In this document: piece by piece, positions 49,034 through 61,919 of the stretch
How positions within the stretch are numbered: position 1 is the first letter of the stretch
Layout: every line of letters begins with the position of its first letter
NCBI GenBank assembly: GCA_030704615.1
Contig: CM060732.1
Coordinates: forward strand, 39,413,053-39,477,052
From: Takakia lepidozioides
Lineage: Eukaryota; Streptophyta; Takakiopsida; Takakiales; Takakiaceae
Direction: 5' to 3'
DNA length: 64,000 nucleotides
Notes under the pieces: generated by a model
What the model saw: only the letters and a program-made list of their open reading frames with translations
The model's database searches: none
What the model was told of the DNA's origin: nothing
Position numbers and translations under genes: made by a program

Positions 49034-51866
49034 ATGGATCATGGATATTTGAGCCAAACAATGGCCAGGATGGGAGGCGAGCAATGGGCTTCAGTGCAGA
49101 GTGTGGAGAAGGTGGAAGAGATGCTGAACAGGGTCATTCTAAACCAGGAGGACTTGTGGGGTATGCTTATGCTACACTCCCATGAGGGCGCTTCAGTGGA
49201 TCTTGAAACTGGCCAGACTACGACCGAGCTGATTCCACCCACGATTGCGAGGGCTCTAAAAGCTAAGCTCGAAAACTCCATGGACTGGTGTCAGCTGGCC
49301 CGCTCTCGCCTAAAAGAGATTCAAGAATCTCTTGGACAGTCGCCAATGGCCCCACAGCCAGCGTTGGGAAGGTCTGGTGCAGGAATGCTGTCACAGGTAG
49401 CCAGATTTCCAACTTTGAACAGAGCTTCTGTCCGTCAGCCCAAGGTGGAAAACTCTTCAAGGTTGAGACATGCGCCTTTGAGTCCAATTCATGTTCCTAT
49501 ACGGTCGCCCCACCCTGTCGCAGGCACATCCTTTCCTTGCTACAGCGAAGGCAGATCAGGCAGTGGACAAAGTCCAATGAATTTCTTCGTGCAGACCCCT
49601 ACAGTGGCTGCTCCTACCCTATCAGGTAATTCTTACACACTACAGCTGCTTCACGTACTGATTCACTAAACCAAATTTCCGCCCCTGGTGTGTTATATTG
49701 ATTTGCCATTGCCCACAACAGGTCTGCTCTCCTCGGTTACCACTTGGTATTTGAGCCTGGGCTCGCATTTCACACTTTTCTTACTAAGTAGCTGGCAGAC
49801 CCAGTCGAGAAGTGAGCGATCAGAAGATACAAATTTGTAACAGATTTTTGGATGTGCGTGAATCAAAGTAGGCATACTTGCTAAGTCCTCCACGGAGGAA
49901 AGTATTATCTTCTGCTCGCTGCTGCATAAGTGCGAACTTACCTTTGAAAAGGACAGACGTTCGTAGCGTGTATGCATGCTCAAATGCATCATTTCCCAGT
50001 GCAGGTGGAATGCGTACATGGCCTCTGACTCTTGAGGTACTGCAGGTCTAGCACACGTTTCCTGCTAGTATCTGAATACAGGTTCAAAAGATCAGATCTA
50101 TGTTATAGTCGGCCTTAAAAGTGACTGAACTCGTCAATGGTTGCACAGGATGTGCAGGTGAGACAATGACAGCGCCCTCGGAGATGTTTGCTCAGGCTGA
50201 TGGGCTGAACACACTGCTAGATTCCGATTGGGAACTAAGCATCTCAGACTCCATGGTCCCACCATTCGCACTTGATAATCAACTCTCCGCTCGCCAAGCT
50301 ATTAATTTGGATGCTGCGGTCCCGACCAGCGAGGTTGCGGACACTGCAGAAACTGGACTTACACATTTTAACATGGAACTAGAGGCCCCAAACGGATCTG
50401 ACTTCGGGTCCTTTAATTGCCGTAGACGGTTGAAACGAGCAGGCAGTCAAAAGCGTGACAGGTATGTACTGTCATATACATTCTTCCTCTTTAGCTGTTG
50501 TGGGAAGCTTCAATGTTCGTGCGAGGAGTGCGTACAGTGAGAGGAAGGCGGGATAAATTTGATCTGAATTGAGGTGGACTACTTCAGATTCTCCCTAGAC
50601 TGGATGCTTGAGCAACCACATCTGGGGTTTGACATATTCTAATCCTATGATTTCAGAGAAATGAGCGCCGAAGATCCAAAACCAGCAGTCATCTACCAGC
50701 GTCTCAAACCTGGAATAGATACAAAAAAGGGCATTCCAGATGACGGGCATCGGGGCTGGAAGAAGTATGGCAACAAGTCCATCCAAAACGCAAATTTTTG
50801 CAGGTAAACCCTCGATCCCTCAAACCCTCCACTGATCTCTCGATCTCCTCCCTCGCTCTCCTCACTCACTCCGTCACCACTCACTTGGGCTCACATGTGC
50901 ATGCGAAAAGTTAAGCATGCATGGTGCATGGTGCTGACCAGTTGAGCTGTACTCAATATGAGATTGCACCTGCTTCTAAGGCTGCATGTATCCATTGCAC
51001 GGTCCCTTGACCTTCCACGCTAGTTTGTAACCCATATATACGAGCAGGGTTGGTGTTGCTGGGCCATTTGACGTATGCTAGAGCACTTTCTGAAACCCGT
51101 CATGAATGTGAAGTGTCTAGATCTAATCTGATCTCTTAAGTTAAATGTACTTACCTAGAATCCCCAGTCAGCGAAACCATCCCCTTTCAATAGTGGGGAA
51201 ATGGGCTCAGCTCGAGCTATTATCCTACATGGCTGACTGGCAGTCGGGGCATGTTACAGAGGGTACTACAAATGTAGCGTGAAGGAGTGCGCTGCCAAGA
51301 AGATGGTGCAACCCACCGACAAGGATCCAACGATATTTGAAGTTACATATGTGGGAACTCACACCTGCTCCAACACCGTTCCACGAAAGAGACAGCAAAG
51401 AAATAATCGTACTGCGACTTCAGCACATGCTCAAGTTCAACCGTCCACTTCACCAGAAGCTGCAAAACAACTAGGTCCAGACACTCCTGACAAGGAAAAA
51501 GATGTCCATGGCAGATCAGAGGTTGAAGCTTCCTCTCAGTGGCAACTGCGGCCTGGCCAGATTGTAGGATCCGATCTTGAGAGCCTCGAAGGACCCTCGT
51601 CTGAGTCCAGCAGGGGGAGTGAAGACTGGACTTTCCCGTCGGAGGATGGAGAGGGCGACAGTGATAGCTATCTAATTAATAACACAGCGGCACAAAACTT
51701 TCAGAATGATAACACTGTTTACAATTTCCCAGATTCGCTGCTTTGGCCACCAGACATCCTCCAGGACCATAATCTCTCCGGTCATTTTACCACTTTCAAT
51801 GTCTCAATAGGCCTGAGTGCCCTTGAGCACTCAGAGACTAGTATGATGATCCCGGTGGCACCATGA
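49034..51866 (+). CDS. WRKY transcription factor (group III-like) with WKKYGNK heptapeptide
   Basis: WRKY factors bind W-box DNA in the nucleus and act in stress and development. Four exons (49034-49625, 50149-50461, 50657-50803, 51260-51866; GT-AG) give 552 residues. The ATG at 49,034 is the first in frame. The domain begins DDGHRGWKKYGNKSI (W336-K342): the canonical WRKYGQK is WKKYGNK. The zinc ligands are C356, C361, H385 and C387, that is C-x4-C-x23-H-x-C: the HxC ending is that of group III, but the first spacing (4) is that of group II rather than the usual 7. DPTIFEVTYVGTHTC is group III-like. The intron inside the domain splits the Arg codon (AG|A before GYYKC), the conserved R-type position. 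A basic patch (RRRLKRAGSQKR) lies at about 285-300. The second intron acceptor has an alternative 9 nt downstream (CAG at 50,155-50,157). Confidence 0.92.
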
Positions 51867-53265
51867 CATCACCGTGCACCATGGTGAGTCCCACATTTGC
51901 AGGATGCCAGACAGGTATCCTGGAACCCGGTTGAGCTACAATTTTAGTTCTAACTTTCTCGTGAATTTAAATCTGGAATAGGGGATAGGTCCTTACAAAC
52001 TGTACCACTAACTCGTAGATATTAGCATTTGAAGATAATTTCGGCAGAGAGGTCTGAACCACATCTAGTGATCAGTGCTTGTACAGTTTGTACAAATTGA
52101 AGGTACCGTTCCTGTATACATTCAACGTTTGATAGATCGCCCATTAGAGAGCACCTAATCAGTGCCCAGTTGAGACGGATCGGGCCTGGTGCTTCAAATT
52201 TTTCATTTGTACGATCGTTGTAACAGTAGAGTTATTTGCCACTAGAACTGTCAATTTGAAGTTTTGGCTGAACGATCTGTTAGGTTATAGATCTAGTTGT
52301 GAATTGATCTGTTGTGAATTGATCTGTACAACAAAGTGTAGGAGGACCTGAATAATTCAACATTCATAATTTTATCATTAAACTTGTGTTAACAAACGTG
52401 TGCGCTGATTCCACCCTGACCGTGCACAGGTGACTGCATGGGATCACTATCGTGGCCGTGAAGTTCTTTCTCTTCTCATAGATATACCTGATCGGTGTGA
52501 ATAATGTTATAAATCTTCTAGCTATTTAGACGTTCCTCTAAGTTGTGTTGAGAGTCCTGATTTCAAGACATCTCGTGGAGATGAGTTGGCCTTTGGTTCA
52601 GTTTTCAAATGCACAATTGATGGATGATTGTTGCATAAGTAGATCAACTTTCTAGTCTAACCTAGGTTGCTCTACAGCGAATCATGTACTCATTATTCCT
52701 GCTAGATGTTCAGTTGATGCATGGAGACTTGCTCAAGAATATGGCTTCCGGCCCGAATCTCATCGGACCCAATCGAATTTGAAGTGCCATTGGCATGTAC
52801 ATGACGCATTGTGCAGTGCAGTGTACTAGAAAATGTCACCTCTGAAGGGCACTATTGTGTAGCTCATACATGTCCAGTGTTTAAAGGCGCAGGAAGTGAG
52901 ACTGAGCTGCCTCTGCCTCTGACCAGATCTCCGTCCTACATCTGGGGACTACGTTGAATTCGAATAGCCGCCGTCTAGGCCCGCATGCGCTTGAAGATAC
53001 ATATGGAAACGCAGACTCGAATTATTTAGTACTCTCCTTCTAAGACACCGTTAAATGTGTCGACCTTGATTCTCGCTTTAGCACCATGCAGCATGCAGTT
53101 TAACCACTTTAAGAGTTGACAAAGCACCCATGCACGTGCGAGATTTTGCACAATTTCTGTCAATTACCACGGCACTTTTTAAGTGCTGGATCCAGATCTA
53201 CCTAGATCATTTATTGCCAATTCAAAATCATCTACAGACAGTGGTCAGCAGATCAGCTCTCCAGA
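51867..53265. other. WRKY 3' UTR and intergenic DNA
   Basis: No gene recognised. A short perfect repeat (GTGAATTGATCTGT, twice near 52,300) is present. Confidence 0.4.
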
Positions 53266-53269
53266 TTCA

Positions 53270-53790
53270 GTCGAGTATAAAGGCCCGAATTCAGACATAT
53301 CTAGAGTTCATTGACGGTTGACCAGTCATCGTTATGAAAAGTGACGTCTACAGTCCTCGGTTTCCTAATGAACTTTAATTTCAGCAAAACCTCCGGAGGT
53401 CAGTATTAGGTTTCTTAATGGACATTAACTTCAGCAAGTCCTCCGGAGGTCAGTACTCGGTTTCGTAATGGACTTTAATTTCAGAACCCGGAGGTGGGTG
53501 GAGGTGCGTGGGATGCCCAAACCTCAAAAGCTGCTGGCATTAGATCATAGAAATATGCAATTCTAGAAAACTAACAAGGAGATCCAGTCGAGTCTTGGCC
53601 TGAATTCAGATATATCGAGTTCGTTGGGGGTTGAGTCATCCTTATGAAAAGTGACGTTTACAGTCCTCGGTTTCTTATCATTGGGCTTCATTTTCAGCAC
53701 GAGTGGGGTGGAAGTGTGTGGGATGCCCAGACCTCCAAAGCTGTTGGCATCACATCATAGAAATAGGGAGTTCTAGAAGACTAGATATGT
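53270..53790. repeat. Nested degenerate tandem repeat
   Basis: An outer block running from GAATTCAGA(C/T)ATAT through ATGAAAAGTGACGT(C/T)TACAG, the CTCGGTTTC motif, GTGGGATGCCCA and CATAGAAATA occurs at about 53,288-53,560 and again at 53,600-53,775. Inside the first block a unit of about 50 bp (GGTTTC(C/T/G)TAATG...TTTCAGCAA...CCTCCGGAGGTCAGTA) is repeated three times near 53,359, 53,409 and 53,460. A related start (CAGTCGAG) precedes each block. No coding role is seen. Confidence 0.7.
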
Positions 53791-55584
53791 AGGGAAGCAG
53801 GTATCAGCTTCTTTTGAACTTCCACTGACTGGAGCTACAATTAATCACAAAGCACCTCCAGATTTGAACCTCATCGTGCATGGATCAAGTTTCAACCCGT
53901 GGAAACCGAGGTCAGAAGCTAATCGACAGTAGTTTTGACCCACTGATTGTGAGCGAGCACCAACAATACAGAGACTATTGTTGCTCAAGATCATTGCAGA
54001 GCTACTGTTTATTGTCAAGCACTAGTGTTGGCAGCACGCAACGTCTTGAAGGTTTATCTTTGAACCAAAAAATCAAGATCAGGAATATTTCTCGAATATT
54101 TAAGACATGCAGGACCTCCTAATATGACCAGGGCAGCCCTTACCAATCCGTTACGCGTGGACCACAAAAGACAACATTTCGACCACTTACTGCCAATTAC
54201 TTCCAAGGCTGGTAGTTGCTCCGGGCATCTTGGTGCCCACTATAGATCAGGAGCTTTCTGTACACTGTGTAGCATTGGTGCAACCGCCGAACTTTCCAAC
54301 TTGTGAAAATTCGGGTTGTATTGAAATCGCACACAAGCTAGGGCTGTGATCACGTGCTAAAACCACCTTCGCCGACACTGCCCCGCAAGAAGGGCCAAGA
54401 AGGATGATCCCAGATCCATTTGTCCTCTCTGGCTAACAACCATGTTATTATACCCTAGCTAGCTGTTAGAGAAACCAATCTAGAACAAGTGCAGTAAGTC
54501 ACACTGACGCTACTGCCAGCGGCTTACACTGAGTGCTCAGTGGATTTTACTTAGTCATGGACTATGACTCCCGACAGAGATAGTACGTTGGGTCTCCCCT
54601 CAGATTGGCAAAGAACAAGTGGGTGCTTGCAGGGTGCAGGGTCATGCGCTGCGGAGTCCCAACCAAGACGTGCTTCCCTATCTCTCTCTCTCCACGCAAA
54701 CACAGACCACAGACCTGATTTGGCTTGTAGACTTCTTCACACTCAGATTTTTTTTCCCACAAAAAGCAAAGGGGAGACCGGATGCTGCACATCGTTGGTA
54801 TCTTGAAGAGATTATTTGACTTGCAATCCGGCAGTGCTGCTATAGGACACACATCCCTCTTCTTTAAGAACAATATCTTGGGAAAAAACAAAACAAAACA
54901 AAAGATATTTGATAAAAATATCTAAAACTATATTTTTACAAAATATGATCAGCAACTATTTTTGTTTTTGGGCCAGCCTGGCTGTCACCCAGAAAGGGAC
55001 TTACTATAATTGCATTTAGTGGAATTCTAAGCAGTATTGATATATGTATGAAACATATTGAACTCACTAACTATTCGGAAAATATTATCCATATGGTCCA
55101 AATTTGCTTTGGCTGTTTAGGGTTAGTCCAACATAAACTGTAAGCAAGGACCCCCGAAAGTGCTAGGCATCCATGAGATGTGTCTGCTCAAAATAGTGGG
55201 TGAGAGGAAAAGACACCAACAAAGACAAAGTTAAAAGTTTGTCCATTATTGTCAAACTAGGAGAAATCAGATTTAGGGCATAATGGAGAAAAATACAGAA
55301 AACCCAAGCCTAAAAAAACAAGTTGGCTAGTAGCCAATGATTCCACCAGATCTGTATTTAAATGATTGAATGTTCAAATAATTGAAAAATAGATGTAGAA
55401 TTAGATTTTAAATACATATATGCAATGTGTTTTTGGGCCATAAGACATTTGGTACATTGTTTGGAATGGAAAGGACAACTATGAATGGATAAAATTGAAA
55501 AAAAAACTCCAAAATTCTGAGGATAAATTTTTGTAAGATGAGTTCTATATCAAGAGTATTTATATATAAGTTGATGGTTGTCGA
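53791..55584. other. Intergenic, no supported gene
   Basis: Short frames only. The A-rich (AAAAC)n-like stretch near 54,881-54,903 is a simple repeat. Nothing else recognised. Confidence 0.4.
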
Positions 55585-55587
55585 ATT

Positions 55588-55935
55588 GACTGTAACTTAT
55601 GGTGTCACTTCATCCCCACAAGGCTAGTAATGTCTTTCCGTAAGAAAGGTGGATATTTTTAAATGACTAAACTGGAAACATTTAGCTACAGCTGCAGATG
55701 TGAATAATGACTTGGGTCTCTCTGTTCAATTAGATGCTGTGGCTGCCTAAACTTCCACCAATGACTTTAAAATTCCCTGCACCCACACATTAAATATCTG
55801 GTTGATCCGGGATCTTTTTATTGCTGGTTGGTTATAACGGAGGACATCCAATCATGATATCATTGCATTTATCGATTTAAACCCACAACCCTTGAAAGGT
55901 GACCTTGTGCCCTAAGCAAAGTTATGCTTGTCTTA
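55588..55935 (-). mobile_element. SINE-like element, probably interrupted
   Basis: The body at 55,588-55,665 matches that at 11.1 kb: AACTTATGGTGTCACTTCAT and a hairpin ending in AGAAAGGTGGATA. About 210 bp further, the minus strand reads CAAGGGTTGTGGGTTTAAAT, like the B-box region of the 11.1-kb head, preceded by GCTTAGGGCACAAGG as a weak A box. The gap between body and head suggests an insertion or a longer subfamily. Confidence 0.4.
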
Positions 55936-57170
55936 CATATATCTATATGTTAAGTTTGGTAGCTTTGTCCCGCAAGGGATAGAGGCATTGTGGAGACATC
56001 TTGCCTAGGCGGAGAACTAGGCTTATCCGTTAAGCCTAGTCTATGGAGGGTTGATGGGCATGATTCATGAAGCCATAGGCATGACAACCCCAAAATCAGG
56101 AAAGAGCAAGGACCGAGCCTCTTGTGGTGGAGCCTCTTGTTTTGTTTTGTTTGTTTTGTAGCTTTGTTAAGATCTCCCAAACTAACATTCTAGAACTAAC
56201 ATGAGAGACTATCATATTGGTATGTGCATCAATGTAAGGGTTAGTAGCAGGTTGTAGGCTTGGGCTTCATTTAATTGGTCTTGTACGTATTAAACATGTT
56301 CTGCACATTGATGATTAATGTTTAAGGATGATAGCTCTTAAGTTGGATGAAAATAAGCATGTATCATTACCAACCACCATTGCACGTATCTTGATTTATT
56401 TTGCAGACGAGTATGACAACTGGACAACAGGTGGACGACTCAAGATGAAACACTATTAATATCTAATCTAGAGTATGTCGATCAGTTGGGTCATAATGAA
56501 TTTTTGAAGTATATAATTTGAATCTTACATATTTATGACACTTTGACTACACACTTGGATGATCGGCTCTAACCGGTCATACCTTTATAGATTACCGACT
56601 ATAGCCGGTTCAATATTTTGAAAAAAGTTATCTCGGAAAAATAGATACGTGTAAATAGCATCCATTGTACCAAGGTACCTTTTTTGATGAGGCTATTTAT
56701 GGTGTGTAGAGTTGAGTCAAAATGTTGTGAACCGCAAAAAGGCCTCCACCCGGGATCTTATAATGCTGGAAAGCCCTCCATGACTATGGGTGCATGGAGG
56801 GCGTTTCATAATTTTTGAACCTCTGGTGTGGGAGATATTGAATTTCAAGTATTTTTCATCATTGAAAATTCATGAAAGTTGAAAATGTGCTCAACAGGAC
56901 ACGTCACACTAGTATATTTAAAAGAAGATTCAATGAACAATGTCCAAGAAAATGTAATAGATTTAATTGAAATAAAAAGTGTGCATGTTATGTGTGGACA
57001 ATATAATTATTACTATTACGAAGGCAGCAACCCTTGACGCTGAAGTGACACCATAAGTTACTTCCTTGAGTTCACCCTTTTTTTTTTTACTATATATTGA
57101 ATTACACCAAGCTTGTTGTTTGGGAAATGGTGTCATTTTTCAGTCGTTTATGCAATCTCTTGCATGTGTG
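55936..57170. other. Intergenic, with a SINE tail fragment near 57,046
   Basis: No gene recognised. AGTGACACCATAAGTTAC at about 57,046-57,063 is the SINE-like body end in the opposite orientation. A GTTTTGTTTTGTTTG simple repeat lies near 56,140. Confidence 0.4.
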
Positions 57171-57174
57171 TTCG

Positions 57175-57770
57175 ACTGTTGGACTGGTATACTGATAAGA
57201 AACCGGTATCAATATTAGTATGTATACTGGTATGAAGTACCAGACCAGTCTTGTATCACCTCAGGCCACTACCTAGCATATACCCTTATTGGCCTGGTAT
57301 CTGCTTCCTAATACTATGGACGATACCCTACCAGTCTGGTAGGTGGTTGAAAATCGGGTGCCCCATATCAGTACCAGATCCATTTTTGTGAGGAAAACCT
57401 GGTATCAATACTTTGAGGAACTTGAGGAATACTTTGAGGAATAAAATCAATGAGAAGCATGCATGCTTGTACACAATTATATGAGAAGTGGGCCTTTCAA
57501 TATTTAACATATCATGAGTTTTTTTTTTATACCATACCAATATTGATAATACCCTGGTATCGATTTCTAAAACTCTTGCTATTGATACCCGTAAAACACC
57601 ACACTAATCAGATATTATTGATACCACCATGGTATCCAAAGCTCAGATTTTTGCCAATACCAGTACCTCCTTGGTATCACAAATACTGGCCGGATGCCTA
57701 TATACTAGTCCCAGCCTGGTGTGTTCAAAATACGATACCAGTCCAACGCTGGTGTGTCAATGGCATATGT
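57175..57770. repeat. Dispersed repeat rich in CTGGTAT/ATACCAG, copy 1
   Basis: The block begins GTTGGACTGGTATACTGATA and contains TACCAGACCAGTCT. It is packed with CTGGTAT and its complement ATACCAG in both orientations, which would fold into many short hairpins. A related block lies at 59.26 kb. No ORF of interest. Confidence 0.65.
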
Positions 57771-59260
57771 ATATAATGAATGTGTTGGATTTCATTTTCA
57801 GTCATGATTTGTTGTCAATCAATGCTTATCTGGTTCCTATATCATATATACTGTGCCGTTGGCCCCTCCCAAGTATCCAAGTGCAATCCCTTATGTATCC
57901 AAAGACCCTACAGTTTGGGAGATCTGGGGTAGCATGTGCCATATGTGAAGAATTGAAATCTAAGCCCAAGTACAAACTCCTCTGTATCCAAATGCGTCTC
58001 CTATCATTTCAGTTCATTGCTCCAATCATTGTCCAGCGACCAAAAGTACTTGAAATTTGTTTAGCCATATCTCATCATCTTTTTTCCACAGAGCGTACGA
58101 CCATATTTGAACCGCAGATCTTTCCCTTGATATCGAGGCTCCAACCATTGTCCCATGAATGCCCACTTTGCTATTTTTCATGAATTTCTCCACATCTCCC
58201 ACACCGCAAGTCCAAAAATCATGAGACCAAGCCGGTGCACCCCTCCTCGTCGAGGGCTTTCCAATGGTACCAAGCACCAACGATGGGGCCGCGGTTAGGG
58301 ACATCTCAACGTGACAAAACAACACAAAACAAAACAAACAAACAAACAAACGTCTCGCTTCATATATTGATATACACACACACTCTCTCTCTCTCTCTTC
58401 ACCCATCTCTTTCAAAATTGTGTTTTTTTTTCTTAACATTTTCATGTGATTCTTCAAACTGTCCTTTCAATCGCACCATGTGCATGTTCTCAGTACAGCT
58501 TCGCATAATGTTCAATGTCGTGCGAAGGTACAGTGTTGAAGTTGAAGAATAATATGACAATAATGCTAAGATTGTTCAAGGCAGTGTTATTGTTTCTGGC
58601 AAAAATAGCTAGATTTCGACCTGGAAAATGGGTCAGCTACTTGTACAAATGAATTGTGGGGGTAAAAATAAAACAATTCGGCAGAAAGTGCCAGTTGTTA
58701 AATATCAGGAGCTTGACTTTGCCTACGCAGACCTGTTAGAACCTGCACCTATTATATAGCCACTTTTCTAACCCTGCCACCTCATTATTCTCGTCACATG
58801 CTACGTAGAATTTACATGTGGCCAGTGTGGCGATTTTGGAAACATGAAAAAAAAAAAAAAAAAAAAAAAAAAACTGGCTCAAGGGCTTTGTTTATGGATA
58901 GTTTTGTCATTGGATGATATGCTTCAGCTGTGGATTTTCTACCTTGCGACATTATATGGGTGTATTCTGTATACGTTCTAAATTTCCTTTCGCTACTACT
59001 TTGGTGTCACAAGTAGTCAAATCTGGACTCTTCAATTTTATTTTAATTTATTAGCAACCATTGCAATTGAGGGTATTTGTTGTTGGCGTTATTAACCGAT
59101 ATTCTGTGACAATTGAGTTTGACATTTTCTATGCAGCAAGAAACAAATCAAATATATAAAAATTATACTACGATCCAACCCGATATATCCTATTCGGCAC
59201 GTCCGGTATCAGTGATTTCGATGGAATAGACATAAAACGTCACAATGATTTGATGTTGAA
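57771..59260. other. Intergenic with simple repeats
   Basis: It includes (CAAA)n and (CT)n runs near 58,325-58,400 and a 27-base A run at 58,847-58,873. The A run could be the 3' end of an unrecognised retroposon, but no flanking duplication was identified. No gene supported. Confidence 0.4.
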
Positions 59261-59261
59261 T

Positions 59262-59465
59262 GTTTTATGGACCAGTGTTGGACTGGTATATATGTGAAGG
59301 ACTGGTATATAATACTGGTATATGCATTAGTATTTGATACCAGACCAGTCTGGCATCATTTGGAAAAATACTTGGTCAGATACCAAACCAGGCTGGTATT
59401 AGTTCTTTCATACCAGCCACAATACCCGTACTCCCCCATCGTCTTCCTCATTTACTCTGGTATGT
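59262..59465. repeat. Dispersed repeat rich in CTGGTAT/ATACCAG, copy 2
   Basis: It shares GTTGGACTGGTATA and GATACCAGACCAGTCTGGCA-like sequence with copy 1, in the same orientation, followed by further CTGGTAT/ATACCAG motifs. Sequence beyond 59,470 is unrelated. Confidence 0.65.
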
Positions 59466-59469
59466 ATAC

Positions 59470-60725
59470 TGAATTAATTTATGTGTACATATGCCTATAA
59501 CACTATTTTAATTAATTTTGGACTTTTGGCTTAAATCCGGACTAAACTTAATATATATTTACATTAAAATTTATTGAAATATTAATAATATCATGGTGTA
59601 ATGTGTGATTGAACTTTGTAAAATTACAGGTGATGTCATACTTGTTTCAAAATGTGTCATATATAAGAGGTCCATTTGACATTGAAGTGCTCAATGTGAA
59701 ATAGCAGTATTGAACAATTCATTGAACGTCCATTTGGAAGTCGAATAATGTAATATTCCATTGCAGGATCACGATAAACAAATGGGTCGCACTGAACATG
59801 GGAAAGACTTGTACTCTACCATACTCGATACAACTTGCTAGTAATTTTATTGATTGAATCTTCATATCAAGCACAATGTTCACATACCACGCCATTGGAA
59901 TGAATCATGTTTTGGATGTGACAAGGGCAGTAAAATATTAGAATACCCGAATAAGGCGTAGAAATTTGACACAACATTCCCCGAGAAAGTTGCACATGCC
60001 CGGAATTTCTTCGAGCTGAGGGGGAGGCCGAAAAAGTACAACGATCACACAACGAAGTCGAAGACTAGACAATGGAAGGTTGATTTATTGTGTTTTTTGT
60101 TCCATTTGCTAGAAAACCAAAATATTTTCAAGCTCGGATTTAATGTGACGAACGGAAAGTTCCATCATTCAAATACTCGATTTGCTGAAGTCTTATGTAA
60201 TGTCTGTTGTTTCATCATGAGGTGCTTCTCCACTTGGAACAATTTCGCAAATGTGCCGATAAAATACTTGAAAAACCATATGACCATGAAAACTTGATGC
60301 TTCGGATGATGCTTGCAAAAGATTTCATGGTCTTCTAGTATTTCACGCATTTTGTAGGTACATTTGTGGAACTGTTCCTAGTGGAGAACATGAAGAGATT
60401 GGATAAATTTGACTTGGAGGAGCACCGCATTACAAAGCAGGAGACACTACGGAAAGAGCTTCAAATTACAAGGCACGACAGGATGGACGGAAATGAATTG
60501 GCAATCGAATCATCCTTTGGAGTATAGTATAATTGACATGATAGTTGTAACTTTTGTTTCATCTCAAAAATCAAATATCAAATATCGAATGAAATGTCTA
60601 ATTTTGGCCCTGATCATTTTCGCAGGAATTTATGCAAGCATGTCAACTCATATTGGAGATGAGCATGGGAAAGAGGAGGAGCGGCCTGCTCAAGGATCCC
60701 AGCAGCCCCCCCCCCCCCAAAAAAA
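59470..60725. other. Intergenic, upstream of the exostosin pseudogene
   Basis: No domain recognised. A run of 13 C then 8 A (60,706-60,726) ends at the proposed ATG of the following gene. Confidence 0.4.
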
Positions 60726-61919
60726 ATGGTAATGCTTTCAACTCCATTTTTTCGTTTCTCTATGTTGACAGATCTGACAGTTTTGCGCTTTACTCTTGGG
60801 CTTGCGAGATTGAGTACATGCATGCTCGCATTCGTATTGTTGGACAGGGTTTTTGAGCCGCGGAGTCCTTGGCATACGAACAAGATGTGGCATGACGCGG
60901 CCACCTTCCCTTTGTGCAATATAGACGTTTGCTTTAACTTTTCACGCTGTGATGGTACTAACGAGCTTTTGGTATACAGCTACAACGCTCCTGACCCCCG
61001 ATCCCCTCCCACCTACTTCGAAGCCCTGCCGTCGTCACATTGGCATACTTCCGACCCTGAGAAAGCTTGTTTGTTCTTTGTATTCTCTGACTCCACATCA
61101 TACACGCATATATTGCGGGGATGGAGACACTGTGGTACTCTTCCCTACTGGAATGGGGGCCTCAATCACGTATTTGTTACCTTTGCGGACAGATGGTCCG
61201 AGACTAATCCACCTGCCAACACCATTGGGATGGCATCTATCCTCAGCTCTGCGCTTCATGAGACCACCTACCGACCTGGATTCAACATTTCAATCCCTCT
61301 ACCACGTCTGAGGCAGGACGTTCCATCTGAACTCAGGAGCGTGAAGCCCTTTGAGAGAGAAGTACTTCGCCACATTCAAGGGGATCCGCTACCTATCTCG
61401 CGAAGGGGCGTTCCGGAGCAGCGTTACCTTCAGAGAAATGCACAACAGAGATGATGTGATTGTGGCAACAACATGTCGGCATGAGACTAGTAACGACAAA
61501 CTTCTCATATGGCAGCCATGGCGGGGCAAAGACTGCGAGAAAGATCAGCTGAGCTTTGAAAGCTACGATTACGTTGACCTTCTCAACTCCACGTTTGGAT
61601 TGGTCCCTGCAGGCCGTTCTCCGAGCTCTTACCGACTCCTAGAGGTACTGAGCGCCGGTACTATACCTGTTCTAATAGTTAACAACTATGTGAAACCCTT
61701 TGACACTTTCATTCACTGGCATCAATGCGCGTTGCAGTTCCCAACCAGTGAGTTCTTCTGCCCACCCTGCGTGCATTGACCAAAAAAGAGGTTGAAGAAA
61801 GGCAGCGCTACTGCCGGTTTGTGTTCGACAAGTATTTGATGGATGATACTACGCTGGTGAGGTCTGCGGTGTGGTCTTTGAAGGACAGGTTTATGGGCAT
61901 GCTACCCAATTTTCCTTAG
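60726..61919 (+). pseudogene. GT47 exostosin-family glycosyltransferase, frameshifted
   Basis: Exostosin-type GT47 enzymes are Golgi type II membrane glycosyltransferases that build cell-wall or proteoglycan polysaccharides. From the ATG at 60,726: short N-terminus, hydrophobic stretch (about 14-40, likely signal anchor), the N-terminal exostosin region (KACLFFVFSDSTSYTH, PYWNGGLNHVFVTFADRW), an IPLPR motif, then REKYFATFKGIRYL. After that come DKLLIWQPW and the nucleotide-sugar-binding-like stretch FGLVPAGRSPSSYRLLEVLSA with GTIPVLI, and the end at TAG 61,917-61,919. Two single-base lesions break it: an extra T at about 61,349 and a missing base at about 61,754, after which the frame reads LPTLRALTKKEVEERQRY to the stop. 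There are no introns in this span. About 400 residues if both shifts were absent. Sequencing error is the alternative to a pseudogene. Confidence 0.85.

Noticed and set aside
58847-58873. 27-base A run as the tail of a processed pseudogene
   Set aside because: No coding similarity upstream and no target-site duplication identified.
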